Numbered from the stretch's first letter, positions 6,567 through 14,089 are shown. The stretch is 22,663 nucleotides of DNA from XN24 sp047921455 (GCA_047921455.1 JBLRWC010000040.1:1-22663), one strand, 5' to 3'. Notes: generated by a model from the sequence alone, not told the origin. Program-made: numbers and translations.

Positions 6567-7199
6567 TCAGTCCACCGGCACCGCCGGGTTGAGCGAGTAC
6601 ACGCCGGTCACCTCTGCGCGCGCCAGCACATGGCCGACCAACGCGGTCTCCACGTCCTCCGCCGTGAACGCCCCTTCCACCGGGCAGCGCTCGAGATCGG
6701 TGGCGTACAACGTGAAGGTGTAATGGTGCGGCAGCTCGTCGTTCCACGGTGGGCAGGGGCCGTCGTAACCGAGATAGACGCCGCCCATCTCGCGGTCACC
6801 CTCGAACCAGCTGGTGTAGTCGTTGCGGCCCTGGCGAGAACCCTCGGGCCCTTGCGGGGAGGGCTTGCCGCGCGGCGTCACGCCGCGGCTGCATGCGCCC
6901 TCGGCGATTTCCTCCAGCGCCGGCGGCAGGTCCACCAGCACCCAGTGATAAAAACGCCCGCGTGGCAGCGCGGCGGGCACGGTGCGGTCTTCCTGGTTGA
7001 CGTCGTCGGGCCGGGAAGGGGCGTCGGTATCGACGCAGATCAGCACCAGCGTCCTGGTGCCCGCTGGCACGTCGTCCCAGCGGATCGCCGGGTTCAGGTT
7101 TTCGCCCAAGCGGACATGGTTGTCCGGGTCCTGGACGCCGAAGGCGAATTTCCCGGGGATGGGCTTGCCGTGATCGATTCCTGCGACGGTGAGTTTCAT
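6567..7199 (-). CDS. YbhB/YbcL family (PEBP, Raf-kinase-inhibitor-like) protein
   Basis: The product has 210 residues. It carries the phosphatidylethanolamine-binding-protein fold: NPAIRWDDVPAGTRTLVLI near residues 36-55, then DTDAP (the conserved ligand pocket), FYHWVLVDLPP, a glycine-rich loop and GYDGPCPPW followed by HHYTFTLYATD. These are the signature elements of bacterial YbhB/YbcL proteins. Length is slightly above the usual 150-190 because of an insertion around 'DDVNQEDRTVPAALPRG'. There is no signal peptide, so it is probably cytoplasmic. The physiological role of the family is unclear. GGAGG lies 7 nt upstream of the ATG at 7199, deciding the start. It follows rocD by 44 bp on the same strand, probably in one transcript. 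Confidence 0.92.
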   Translation of the reverse strand: MKLTVAGIDHGKPIPGKFAFGVQDPDNHVRLGENLNPAIRWDDVPAGTRTLVLICVDTDAPSRPDDVNQEDRTVPAALPRGRFYHWVLVDLPPALEEIAEGACSRGVTPRGKPSPQGPEGSRQGRNDYTSWFEGDREMGGVYLGYDGPCPPWNDELPHHYTFTLYATDLERCPVEGAFTAEDVETALVGHVLARAEVTGVYSLNPAVPVD

Positions 7200-7243
7200 A
7201 CTGTGTCCTCCATGGTTTCGTGACGACTCAACGGCCAGGCCCG

Positions 7244-8443
7244 CTACGTCATGGCGGCGAGCACGGCGCGAATCTGGACCAGCGACCACTCGAGCAGCGC
7301 CTGCGGGATCGCCAGCGGCGGCGCCAGGCGCACGACCGTCTCGTGGGTCTCCTTGCTGAGCAAGCCGCGGTGCATCAGTTGCTCGACCACGGTGCGGGCC
7401 TTCGCCCTCGCGGGGTCGATCTCGACACCGATGAACAAGCCGCGGCCGCGCACTTCCTTGATCAGCGGGCTGTCGATCTTGCGCAGTTCCGCCAGCAGCC
7501 ACGCGCCCTTGGCGGCACTCTGGCCGACGAGGTCCTCGTCCGCCAGCACGCTGAGCGCTTCGAGGCCCACGGCGGCCGCCAGCGGGTTGCCGCCGAACGT
7601 GCTGCCGTGATCGCCGGGACGAAACACCGCCATCAGTTCGCGGCGCGCGAGGAACATGGAGACCGGCAGCACGCCGCCGCCGAGCGACTTGCCCAGCACC
7701 AGCCCGTCCGGCCTGACGCCCTCGTGGTCGCAGGCCAGCAGTTTGCCGGTGCGCCCGAGACCGGTCTGGATTTCGTCGGCGATCAGCATGACGTTGTGGC
7801 GGCGGCAGATCTCGGCGCACGCCGCGAGGTAACCCGCGGGCGGAATGACGATGCCGCCTTCGCCCTGGATGGGCTCCACCAGGAACGCCGCGGTGTGCGG
7901 CGTGATGGCGGCCTCGAGCGCGGCTGCATCGCCGTAGGGTACGGTGCGCAGTCCCGCCGGGAACGGGCCGAAACCTTCGCGGTACTGGCGCTCGGTGGAC
8001 AGTCCGCAGATGGCGATGGTGCGGCCGTGGAAATTGCCCTCGCAGGCGATGATCTCGGCCGCGCCGTCGGGCACGCCCTTGACCCGCCAGGCCCACTTGC
8101 GCGCCGCTTTCATGGCGGTCTCGACCGCTTCCGCGCCCGTGTTCATGGGCAGCGCCATGTCCTGGCCGGTCAGGGTGCAGGCGCGCTCGAGAAAGGCGCC
8201 CAGCCGATCGGTGTGAAAAGCGCGCGAGACGATATTCAGGTTCCCGGCCTGCTCGATCAGCGCCGCGACAATCCGCGGGTGGGCATGGCCGTGGCTGACG
8301 GCCGAGTAGGCGCTCATCATGTCGACGTAGCGCTTGCCCTGTGCATCCCAGACGTAGGGTCCCTCGCCGCGCACCAGCACCACCGGCAGGGGATGGTAGT
8401 TGTGGGCACAGTAGCGATCCTCGAGTTCGATGGTCGCATGCAT
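7244..8443 (-). CDS. rocD: Ornithine aminotransferase
   Basis: The product has 399 residues. This PLP enzyme transfers the delta-amino group of L-ornithine to 2-oxoglutarate, giving glutamate 5-semialdehyde in arginine/proline metabolism. It is a class III aminotransferase. It shows NTGAEAVE at about 101-108, the PLP-contacting IADEIQTG (D223-E224), the Schiff-base lysine K252 in GLVLGKSLGGG, and GSTFGGNPLA. The N-terminal YCAHNYHPLPVV and YSAVSHGHAHP are typical of ornithine aminotransferases rather than acetylornithine ones. I prefer the ATG at 8443 because AAGGA lies 9 nt upstream; an in-frame ATG at 8452 has AAGGA almost touching it. The gap to the divergent hydrolase is about 35 bp, so its promoter must overlap that gene. 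The neighbouring proC, about 3 kb away, could use the same semialdehyde product. Confidence 0.95.
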   Translation of the reverse strand: MHATIELEDRYCAHNYHPLPVVLVRGEGPYVWDAQGKRYVDMMSAYSAVSHGHAHPRIVAALIEQAGNLNIVSRAFHTDRLGAFLERACTLTGQDMALPMNTGAEAVETAMKAARKWAWRVKGVPDGAAEIIACEGNFHGRTIAICGLSTERQYREGFGPFPAGLRTVPYGDAAALEAAITPHTAAFLVEPIQGEGGIVIPPAGYLAACAEICRRHNVMLIADEIQTGLGRTGKLLACDHEGVRPDGLVLGKSLGGGVLPVSMFLARRELMAVFRPGDHGSTFGGNPLAAAVGLEALSVLADEDLVGQSAAKGAWLLAELRKIDSPLIKEVRGRGLFIGVEIDPARAKARTVVEQLMHRGLLSKETHETVVRLAPPLAIPQALLEWSLVQIRAVLAAMT

Positions 8444-8478
8444 GGCGCGCATTCCTTGCCTTGCGGCATTCTATACAG

Positions 8479-9162
8479 ATGAGCCAATTGTACCGTGATC
8501 AGCCATGGCGGCCCCCGCGGCCGGAAAACCTCGAAATTCCAGGCCCTGCGGGGCCGCTGGAAGCTATCGTGGAGGCGCCCGGAGCGGCGCACGGCGGGCC
8601 CCCGCCGGCGCTGGCCGTGGTCTGTCACCCCCATCCCCTCTACCAGGGCACCATGCGCAACAAGGTGGTGCACACGCTGGCGCGCGCCGCCAACCGGCTG
8701 GGTGCGCCGGCGGTGCGCTTCAACTTTCGCGGCGTCGGGGCCAGTGGCGGCGCCTGGGACGAAGGCCGCGGCGAAACGGCGGATGCACTGGCGGTCATCG
8801 AGTGGGCGCGCGCCCGCTGGCCGGGCGCACCGTTGTGGCTGGCCGGTTTTTCTTTTGGCGCCTACGTGGCGCTGCATGCGGCCGCGGTGGCGCGCCCGGC
8901 CGCGCTGGTCACGGTGGCGCCGCCGGTGGGGCGCCTGCCGGTCGCCGATACGCCCGAGCCCGCCGGCCCCTGGCTGATCGTGCAGGGGGCCGCGGACGAG
9001 TTACTGGATCACGAGGCGGTGCTCGCCTGGGCGCGGGCGCGGCCGGCTGCGCCGCGGGTGGCGCTCATGCCGGCGACAAGCCATTTCTTTCACGGCCGCC
9101 TGGCGGAACTGCAGCAACAGGTGCAGGATTTCCTCGCGGCACTCCAGGAGCAGGAACCATGA
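8479..9162 (+). CDS. Alpha/beta hydrolase (COG2945-like)
   Basis: The product has 227 residues. The serine hydrolase fold shows VVCHPHPLYQGTMRNKVVHTLA (about 47-68), RFNFRGVGASGG (80-91), the nucleophile elbow G123-F-S125-F-G127, an acid residue at D173 in GAADELLD, and H202 in TSHFFHGRL. The catalytic triad is therefore complete. The pattern fits the small COG2945 'predicted alpha/beta hydrolase' group, whose substrate is not known. There is no signal peptide. The ATG at 8479 gives a natural N-terminus; the frame is open far upstream but that part lies antisense to rocD. The stop overlaps the next gene by 4 bp (ATGA). Confidence 0.9.
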   Translation: MSQLYRDQPWRPPRPENLEIPGPAGPLEAIVEAPGAAHGGPPPALAVVCHPHPLYQGTMRNKVVHTLARAANRLGAPAVRFNFRGVGASGGAWDEGRGETADALAVIEWARARWPGAPLWLAGFSFGAYVALHAAAVARPAALVTVAPPVGRLPVADTPEPAGPWLIVQGAADELLDHEAVLAWARARPAAPRVALMPATSHFFHGRLAELQQQVQDFLAALQEQEP

Positions 9163-9626
9163 TTTCCAGGCTGAAACAATTGCTGCGCGAGGCGCTGGGG
9201 GAGGAACAGCCGGACTTCGACGGCCACCACGACCTGCGGCTGGCGACGGCGGCCCTGCTGCTCGAGATGGCGCGCGCCGATCGCGACGAAACGCCCGACG
9301 AACGGCGCATCGTCGAGGCGCTGCTGGCGCGACATTTTGCTATCGAGCGGGCCGCGGCGGAGAGCCTGCTGGCGCGGGCGGACGAACGCCTCGAGCACGC
9401 TGTTTCGCTCTATGAGTTCACCCGCGTGCTGAACGCCACCCTGTCGGCCGCGGAGCGCCGCAGGGTCGTCGAGATGGTGGCGGATATTGCAGCCAGCGAC
9501 GGGCATTTCGACAAGCATGAGCAGCACCTGCTGGCCAAGCTTGCCGACCTGTTGCACCTGCGTCGCGCGGAGTACGCGACCATCCGCGCCGCGGTGCTGC
9601 AAAGCCACCAGGGCGGGATGGAATAA
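9159..9626 (+). CDS. TerB-like (tellurite resistance/COG4103-type) protein
   Basis: The product has 155 residues, is all-helical and soluble. It has two acidic helical segments typical of the TerB fold: 'LLLEMARADRDETPDERRIVEALL' around 32-55 and 'VADIAASDGHFDKHEQHLLAKLADLL' around 107-132. The paired Asp/Glu residues in ADRDETPDE and ASDGHFDKHE are the probable metal-binding positions of the family. Function is unknown in most species. AGGAGCAGGA precedes the ATG and the ATGA overlap couples it to the hydrolase gene. A strong hairpin follows 16 bp after the stop. Confidence 0.85.
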   Translation: MISRLKQLLREALGEEQPDFDGHHDLRLATAALLLEMARADRDETPDERRIVEALLARHFAIERAAAESLLARADERLEHAVSLYEFTRVLNATLSAAERRRVVEMVADIAASDGHFDKHEQHLLAKLADLLHLRRAEYATIRAAVLQSHQGGME

Positions 9627-9641
9627 CCTGGTGGGGTCACG

Positions 9642-9666
9642 GGGCCCGGCGCCATTCGCCGGGCCC
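9642..9666. terminator. Perfect 10-bp hairpin between convergent genes
   Basis: GGGCCCGGCG and CGCCGGGCCC are perfect inverted repeats separated by CCATT. The hairpin sits between the TerB-like gene (+) and the HU gene (-), so it could stop transcription from either side. Neither strand has a T tract after the stem. It is therefore a terminator-like or mRNA-stabilising stem rather than a classical intrinsic terminator. Confidence 0.55.
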
Positions 9667-9677
9667 GCGCCGTCAAT

Positions 9678-9707
9678 GCTTCAGACTATGTCGCTTCAGA
9701 CCATGTC
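9678..9707. repeat. 15-bp tandem duplication spanning the HU stop codon
   Basis: GCTTCAGACTATGTC and GCTTCAGACCATGTC are adjacent and differ at one base. On the - strand the first-read copy encodes the last three residues Asp-Met-Val and the stop of the HU gene. The second copy would encode Ser-Asp-Ile-Val and another in-frame stop. Confidence 0.85.
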
Positions 9708-10028
9708 CTTCAGGCCCTTGAGCGGGGTGACCTTGACGGTCTTCCGCGCAGGCTTGGCCTTGATGGTGATCTCTTCACCGGTAAACGGGTTCTTGCCGAG
9801 ACGCGCCTTGGTGGCCGGCTTCTTGACGACCCGGACTTTCATCAGGCCAGGCATCGAGAACTCGTTAGCGGACTTGAGCGACTTCTTGATGATGACGTTC
9901 AGTTCGTCGAATACCGCGCCGATGTCTTTCTTGGTCAGGTCGGTCTTCTCGGCGAGCTGCGTGATGATTTCGGACTTGGTCGGCGCCTTTTTCACGTTGG
10001 TGGCGACTGCTTTTTTCCTTACGGCCAT
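9696..10028 (-). CDS. HU-family histone-like DNA-binding protein
   Basis: The product has 110 residues, about 20 longer than classical HU. The first 20 residues are a Lys/Ala-rich extension (AVRKKAVATNVKKAP). The HU/IHF core follows: TKSEIITQLAEKTDLTKKDI, FDELNVIIKKSL, a beta-arm region, and the signature GKNPFTGEEI whose Pro intercalates DNA in the family. The C-terminus is AKPARKTVKVTPLKGLKDMV. This longer Lys-rich type occurs in several gammaproteobacteria. AGGAG lies about 7 nt upstream of the ATG at 10028; the frame is open 13 codons further but without a ribosome site. The gene stands alone between a convergent and a co-oriented neighbour. The stop codon lies in a 15-bp tandem repeat. 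Confidence 0.93.
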   Translation of the reverse strand: MAVRKKAVATNVKKAPTKSEIITQLAEKTDLTKKDIGAVFDELNVIIKKSLKSANEFSMPGLMKVRVVKKPATKARLGKNPFTGEEITIKAKPARKTVKVTPLKGLKDMV

Positions 10029-10151
10029 CGGGTTCTCCTGCCTGTTTCGTCGGGATGAAAAGAGCATGCCTTCGAGAGTCCCTGGGTGGACGGCCGGTCC
10101 TCTTCGGCCAGTGTCCCCCCGGGTGCCCTGTCCAGCAGGCCCTGGTTGGTG

Positions 10152-10652
10152 TCAGTCCGTGTAGAACTGTTGCTGGAATCTGAACTGGTGCGGGGCGTCC
10201 GAATCGACCGGCCGCACGCTGATGTTGAAATTGATGATTTCCTCGTTGGCAACGCGCAGTTCGCCGATGTAATAAATTGCCTCGCCCTCGCGCAATTCGC
10301 GCATCCGCATGTCCTTGAGCTGGCCGAGCAGGTTAGTCGCCTGCACGTCGACCGCGGCCCCCACCGCGTGCTCGCCGTTGGCATCGCTCCGGCGCAGTAC
10401 CGCGATGTTCAGCATCGCGCGATTGCTGCCGCGCTGGATGCCGAAGGCCCGCGCCACGTCTACCGGCAACATGGTCGTAGACTGCGCATTGAAGTGCACT
10501 ATGTAATCACCGAAGGTTTCGCTGCTTGCGCGGGTGATTTCACGAGCCTCAGCCGCCGGCCTCGAGCCCGGCGAGGATTCCTGGCCACAGGCGGTCATGC
10601 CCGCGGCGATGACGCTCAAGGCGAGGACTGAGCCGAACTTTGCGAGGGTCAT
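10152..10652 (-). CDS. DUF4426 lipoprotein
   Basis: The product has 166 residues. The signal peptide ends in MTAC with Cys22 as the probable lipidation site. The mature domain matches DUF4426: FGDYIVHFNAQSTTMLP, then VARAFGIQRGSNRAMLNIAVL, and later INFNISVRP and 'FRFQQQFYTD' at the end. No molecular function is known to me. In pseudomonads this family sits near metX, metW, yggT and proC; here the met genes are absent and yggT follows directly upstream. AGGAG lies about 8 nt before the ATG at 10652, and TATAGT at 10691-10696 (- strand) is a possible -10. Confidence 0.9.
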   Translation of the reverse strand: MTLAKFGSVLALSVIAAGMTACGQESSPGSRPAAEAREITRASSETFGDYIVHFNAQSTTMLPVDVARAFGIQRGSNRAMLNIAVLRRSDANGEHAVGAAVDVQATNLLGQLKDMRMRELREGEAIYYIGELRVANEEIINFNISVRPVDSDAPHQFRFQQQFYTD

Positions 10653-10690
10653 GCGGTCACTCCTGGTTCGCTACGCTGGGGGGAACGCCA

Positions 10691-10696
10691 ACTATA
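10691..10696 (-). promoter_or_regulatory. Possible -10 element TATAGT for the DUF4426 gene
   Basis: Read on the - strand, TATAGT matches the -10 consensus at 5 of 6 positions, in the 130-bp gap between yggT and the DUF4426 gene. The start site would be near 10684, leaving a leader of about 31 nt with an AGGAG ribosome site. No clear -35 was found at 16-18 nt. The rest of the gap, up to 10782, holds nothing else I can identify. Confidence 0.4.
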
Positions 10697-10782
10697 GCGC
10701 ATGTAACGCGTTGCCGTGTGCCGTACGCAATGATTTTAACCTGCATTTTACAGGGCCAGACGATTTCTGCCTCGCCAGGCCG

Positions 10783-11331
10783 TCAGGCCAGGTAGCCGGG
10801 CAGGCGCAGCATGATAAGCAAGGCCTGCAAGCCGATCAGCACGAACAATGGCGACAGGTCGAGTCCGCCGATAGGCGGGATGATTCGCCGCACCGGGCGC
10901 AGCACCGGCTGCGTGAGACTGTGCAGGACGCTGATGAGCGGATTCCAGTGACCGGGACTCACCCAGCTGAGGATGACGTGCGCCAGGATTGCGAAGAAAT
11001 ACAATCGCACGGTGCCGACCAGGATGCGCAGCAAGGCGTAATAGAACAGCATCCCTGCTGACATGACGGCGCCGGTGGCCATGAAGGACAGCGTGGCCGT
11101 GACCACCAGTTGCAGGAGAAACAGCGCCACCAGCGGTGACAGGTCGAAGCCTCGCCAGCCGGGCACCAGCCGGCGCAACGGCCGCACCGCCGGGTCGGTG
11201 ATACGCAGGATGAATTGCGACAGCGGGTTGTGAAAGTCGGCGCGCGCCCACTGCAGCAGGAACCTGAGGATGAAGGCGATCAGGTACAAATCGAGCAGCG
11301 TCTTGATGACGAAAAACAGCGCGGCATTCAT
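10783..11331 (-). CDS. yggT: YggT family membrane protein
   Basis: The product has 182 residues with two tandem YGGT repeats. Each has a hydrophobic helix pair and a short conserved loop: 'ILRFLLQWARADFHNPLSQFIL' with TDPAVRPLRRLVP in the first half, and VILSWVSPGHWNPL with LTQPVLRPVRRIIPP in the second. About four membrane segments are expected. YggT proteins are linked to osmotic or potassium-related stress and to cell division or photosystem assembly in different lineages, so the exact role is open. It follows proC by 45 bp, a gap holding a GC-rich palindrome. The ribosome site is weak (GAGA near the ATG). Confidence 0.92.
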   Translation of the reverse strand: MNAALFFVIKTLLDLYLIAFILRFLLQWARADFHNPLSQFILRITDPAVRPLRRLVPGWRGFDLSPLVALFLLQLVVTATLSFMATGAVMSAGMLFYYALLRILVGTVRLYFFAILAHVILSWVSPGHWNPLISVLHSLTQPVLRPVRRIIPPIGGLDLSPLFVLIGLQALLIMLRLPGYLA

Positions 11332-11359
11332 CTCGCGGGTACTCTCCGGTAGTTGTCCT

Positions 11360-11374
11360 GGCGGCCTGGCCGCC
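11360..11374. repeat. GC-rich palindrome just after proC
   Basis: GGCGGCC and GGCCGCC flank a single T, forming a 7-bp inverted repeat 2 nt after the proC stop in the proC-yggT gap. There is no T tract. It could be an RNA processing or attenuation stem; chance is possible in DNA this GC-rich. Confidence 0.35.
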
Positions 11375-11376
11375 GC

Positions 11377-12204
11377 TTATTCTTTGCTGAACTGGTCCGC
11401 CAGTTCACGGGAGCGCGCTTGCGCCTGGCCCAGCGCGTCGGCGACCAGGTTTCTGAAGTTGCCGGCCTCGAGCGCAGCCACGGCGGCTGCGGTGGTGCCG
11501 CCGGGCGAGGTGACGCGCTGGCGGAGGGTCGCGACGTCGGCGTCGCTCTCGATGGCCATGCGGGCGGCGCCGAGCGCCGTTTCGAGCGCCAGCAGTCGCG
11601 CCAGTTCCGGCGCCATGCCCTGCGCGGCCGCGGCGTCGGCCATGGCTTCGATGAGCAGGAAAAAATAGGCGGGACCGCTGCCCGACAGCGCCGTCACGGT
11701 ATCCATTTGCGTTTCGTCTTCGATCCAGCTGACCGAGCCGACGGCGCGCAGGATGGCTTCGGCCAGTTCACGCTGGCCATCGGTGACGTCGCCGCCGGCG
11801 CACAGCACGGTCGCGCCGCAGCCCAGCAACGCGGGCGTGTTGGGCATAGCGCGGATGACCGCAACCGCGTCGCCCAGCCAGCGCGCGAGGTCTGCGCGCC
11901 GGATGCCGGCCGCGATCGAGATGACCAGCGCGCCGCGCTCCGCCAGCGGCCGCGCCAGTTCGCGCGCCACCCCGGGCATCACTTGCGGTTTCACGGCGAG
12001 CACCACCACCGCGGCGTCGGCGGCCGCCGCGGCGTTGTCGGCCGTGCCGCGAATACCGAAGTCGCGTTGCAGTGCCGCGCGGCGTTCGGGGTCGGGTTCG
12101 GACACCTGCAGGCAGCTCGGCGCGATACCGTCGGCGATCAGCCCGCCGAGCAGGCTGCGCGCCATGTTACCGCCGCCGATGAAGGTGATCGAAGTGTCTT
12201 TCAT
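11377..12204 (-). CDS. proC: Pyrroline-5-carboxylate reductase
   Basis: The product has 275 residues. It reduces 1-pyrroline-5-carboxylate to L-proline with NAD(P)H in the cytoplasm. It shows the N-terminal dinucleotide motif FIGGGNMARSL (about 7-17), VVLAVKPQVM, and MPNTPALLGCGATVLCAG. The C-terminal signature follows: ALSGSGPAYFFLLIEAM, then VTSPGGTTAAAVAALE. Length is normal for the family. I chose the ATG at 12204 because the sequence from there matches family N-termini. There is no Shine-Dalgarno, and the promoter pattern at 12211-12240 suggests a leaderless message. The gene lies between yggS and yggT, the standard order. RocD, also in this window, makes the same semialdehyde/pyrroline intermediate. 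Confidence 0.96.
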   Translation of the reverse strand: MKDTSITFIGGGNMARSLLGGLIADGIAPSCLQVSEPDPERRAALQRDFGIRGTADNAAAAADAAVVVLAVKPQVMPGVARELARPLAERGALVISIAAGIRRADLARWLGDAVAVIRAMPNTPALLGCGATVLCAGGDVTDGQRELAEAILRAVGSVSWIEDETQMDTVTALSGSGPAYFFLLIEAMADAAAAQGMAPELARLLALETALGAARMAIESDADVATLRQRVTSPGGTTAAAVAALEAGNFRNLVADALGQAQARSRELADQFSKE

Positions 12205-12210
12205 GTGCTT

Positions 12211-12240
12211 AGGATAGAGCCACACCACGGAAAGGGCCAA
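12211..12240 (-). promoter_or_regulatory. Promoter for proC, probably leaderless
   Basis: On the - strand, TTGGCC (12240-12235), an 18-nt spacer and TATCCT (12216-12211) fill the gap between yggS and proC. TATCCT ends exactly 6 nt (AAGCAC) before the proC ATG. Transcription would start at or next to the ATG, and there is no Shine-Dalgarno. Confidence 0.45.
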
Positions 12241-12255
12241 TCCCGCCGGCCACGG

Positions 12256-12960
12256 TCAGGCCGGTTCCCGCGGACCGAAAATGGCCGTGCCGATGCGCAC
12301 CAGTGTCGCACCCTCGGCGATCGCAGCCTCGAGGTCGTCGGACATGCCCATCGACAGCGTGTCCATCGCCAGGCCGTCGCGCTGCAGGTCGGCATACAGC
12401 TCGGCCAGCTGGCGGCACCAGGCCCGCTGCCGCGCCGGCTCCGTCTCGGGCGGCGGTACCGCCATCAGGCCGCGCAAGCGCAGTTGCGGCAGCGCGGCAA
12501 CCTGCTTCGCCAGTTCGCCCGCCTGGGCCGGCAGAACACCGGCCTTGGAATCCTCGTCGCCGATGCGCACCTGCACGCAGACGTTCAACGGCGGCCGCCC
12601 GGCCGGCCGCTGGCGCGCGAGCCGTTGCGCGAGTTTCGGCCGATCGACGCTGTGCACCCAGTCAAAATGCTCGGCCACGGCGGCCGTCTTGTTGGACTGC
12701 AGTGCGCCGATGAAATGCCAGCGGGCCGGCGTCGGACCGAGGCTCGTCATCTTCTCCAGCGCTTCCTGGAGAAAGTTTTCGCCGAAGTCGGTCAGCCCGG
12801 CGGCCAGCGCCGCGCGCACCGACGCCAGCGGTTGGCGCTTGCTGACGCCGAGGATGCGCACCTCGGCCGGATCCCGTCCCGCGGCGGCGGCGGCGGCGGC
12901 GACCCGAGCCCGCACTGCGGCGAGTCGCGCCGCTACGCTGTTTTCTGAGAACCCCGTCAT
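12256..12960 (-). CDS. yggS: YggS family pyridoxal-phosphate homeostasis protein
   Basis: The product has 234 residues. It is a PLP-binding, non-catalytic protein with an alanine-racemase-type barrel that balances vitamin B6 and amino/keto acid pools. It shows the PLP lysine K41 in ILGVSKRQPLA, FGENFLQEALEK, WHFIGALQSNKT, HSVDRPKLA, and the C-terminal phosphate-binding SMGMSDDLEAAI...GATLVRIGTAIFG. A run of seven alanines (about 21-27) is encoded by a (GCG)7 tract. The neighbours proC and yggT are the usual partners, and pilT is divergent. No ribosome site precedes the ATG; the bases immediately upstream are TAGAAT, so the leader must be very short or the true start differs. Confidence 0.95.
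   Translation of the reverse strand: MTGFSENSVAARLAAVRARVAAAAAAAGRDPAEVRILGVSKRQPLASVRAALAAGLTDFGENFLQEALEKMTSLGPTPARWHFIGALQSNKTAAVAEHFDWVHSVDRPKLAQRLARQRPAGRPPLNVCVQVRIGDEDSKAGVLPAQAGELAKQVAALPQLRLRGLMAVPPPETEPARQRAWCRQLAELYADLQRDGLAMDTLSMGMSDDLEAAIAEGATLVRIGTAIFGPREPA
12881..12901. repeat. (GCG)7 trinucleotide repeat inside yggS
   Basis: Seven perfect GCG units (read as GCC/GCG alanine codons on the - strand) encode a poly-alanine stretch in the N-terminal helix of YggS. Length changes would stay in frame. Confidence 0.85.
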
Positions 12961-12981
12961 ATTCTAGGACACCATGTTATG

Positions 12982-12987
12982 TATACT
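12982..12987 (+). promoter_or_regulatory. pilT: -10 element TATACT for pilT, overlapping a divergent -10-like site
   Basis: TATACT matches the -10 consensus at 5 of 6 positions and lies 61 bp before the pilT ATG. The palindromic core GTATAC also gives TATACA on the - strand (12985-12980), facing yggS. No strong -35 is visible for either direction. Confidence 0.45.
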
Positions 12988-13048
12988 TTGGCCTTCGTCG
13001 CCGCATGGCTGACCAGGGCCGTTTGGGCAGCAGATCAAGGGACTAACG

Positions 13049-14089
13049 ATGGCCGTAGACATCGAGCAGCTGCTCCGTTTTTCCGTCAAGAACGGCGCTT
13101 CCGACTTACACCTTTCCTCCGGCGTGCCGCCGATCATTCGCATCGACGGCGATGTGAAGCGCATCAATATGCCATCGCTGACGCACAAGGAAGTGCACAG
13201 CATGGTCTACGACATCATGAACGACAAGCAGCGCAAGGACTACGAAGAGTTCTTCGAGACCGACTTTTCGTTCGAGATCCCGGAGCTGGCGCGCTTTCGC
13301 GTGAACGCCTTCAACCAGCACCGCGGCGCCGGCGCCGTGTTCCGCACCATCCCGTCCAAGATCATGACGCTGGATGATTTGAACGCGCCGAAGATTTTCA
13401 AGGACATTTCGATGTACCCGCGCGGCATCTGCCTGGTGACCGGGCCGACCGGCTCGGGCAAGTCCACCACGCTCGCTGCGATGATCGACCACGTGAACAA
13501 CAACCGGCCGGATCACATCCTCACCATCGAGGATCCGATCGAGTTCGTGCACGAGAGCAAGAAATCGCTCATCAACCAGCGTGAAGTGCACCGCGATACG
13601 CTGGGTTTCGCCGAGGCGCTGCGCTCGGCGTTGCGCGAGGATCCGGACGTCATCCTGGTCGGCGAAATGCGTGACCTGGAGACCATCCGCCTTGCGCTGA
13701 CCGCCGCCGAGACCGGCCACCTCGTGTTCGGCACGCTGCACACCAGCTCCGCCGCCAAGACCATCGACCGCGTCGTCGACGTGTTCCCGGCCGGCGAGAA
13801 GGAAATGGTGCGCTCCATGCTGTCCGAGTCGCTGCGTGCCGTCATCAGCCAGACGCTCATGAAGAAAGTCGGCGGCGGCCGCATCGCGGCGCACGAAATC
13901 ATGATCGGCACGGCCGCGATCCGGAACCTGATCCGCGAAGGCAAGATCGCCCAGATGTACTCGGCCATCCAGACCGGCCAGGCGATCGGCATGCAGACGC
14001 TCGACCAGTGCCTCCAGGACCTGTTGCGCAAGGGCATGGTGAGCCGCGAGGAAGCGCGCTACCGCGCCCAGAACAAGGAAACCTTCTGA
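13049..14089 (+). CDS. pilT: Type IV pilus retraction ATPase PilT
   Basis: The product has 346 residues, normal length. A hexameric ATPase at the inner membrane base of the type IV pilus, PilT depolymerises pilin for retraction and twitching. It has the N-terminal ASDLHLSSGVPP, Walker A GPTGSGKST at 132-140, the Asp box ILTIEDPIEF, Walker B VILVGEMRD with E206, and the His box GHLVFGTLH at 223-231. The PilT-specific C-terminal AIRNLIRE at 290-297 is required for retraction in studied PilTs. CAAGGG lies 7 nt before the ATG. The stop overlaps the pilU start by one base. Confidence 0.98.
   Translation: MAVDIEQLLRFSVKNGASDLHLSSGVPPIIRIDGDVKRINMPSLTHKEVHSMVYDIMNDKQRKDYEEFFETDFSFEIPELARFRVNAFNQHRGAGAVFRTIPSKIMTLDDLNAPKIFKDISMYPRGICLVTGPTGSGKSTTLAAMIDHVNNNRPDHILTIEDPIEFVHESKKSLINQREVHRDTLGFAEALRSALREDPDVILVGEMRDLETIRLALTAAETGHLVFGTLHTSSAAKTIDRVVDVFPAGEKEMVRSMLSESLRAVISQTLMKKVGGGRIAAHEIMIGTAAIRNLIREGKIAQMYSAIQTGQAIGMQTLDQCLQDLLRKGMVSREEARYRAQNKETF

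Noticed and set aside
10092..10109. Inverted repeat GGCCG...CGGCC between the HU and DUF4426 genes
   Set aside because: Only a 5-bp stem with an 8-nt loop and no T tract; expected by chance in DNA of this composition. The rest of 10029-10151 shows nothing else.
11353..12948. 531-codon + strand frame over proC and yggS
   Set aside because: It spans two well-identified genes on the other strand and translates to Arg/His/Gly-rich sequence typical of shadows in GC-rich DNA.
12979..13377. Frame starting MYTLAFVAAW that looks like a signal peptide in the pilT leader
   Set aside because: It runs out of the leader into an alternative frame of pilT with shadow-like composition; there is no ribosome site and its ATG lies upstream of the proposed pilT start site.
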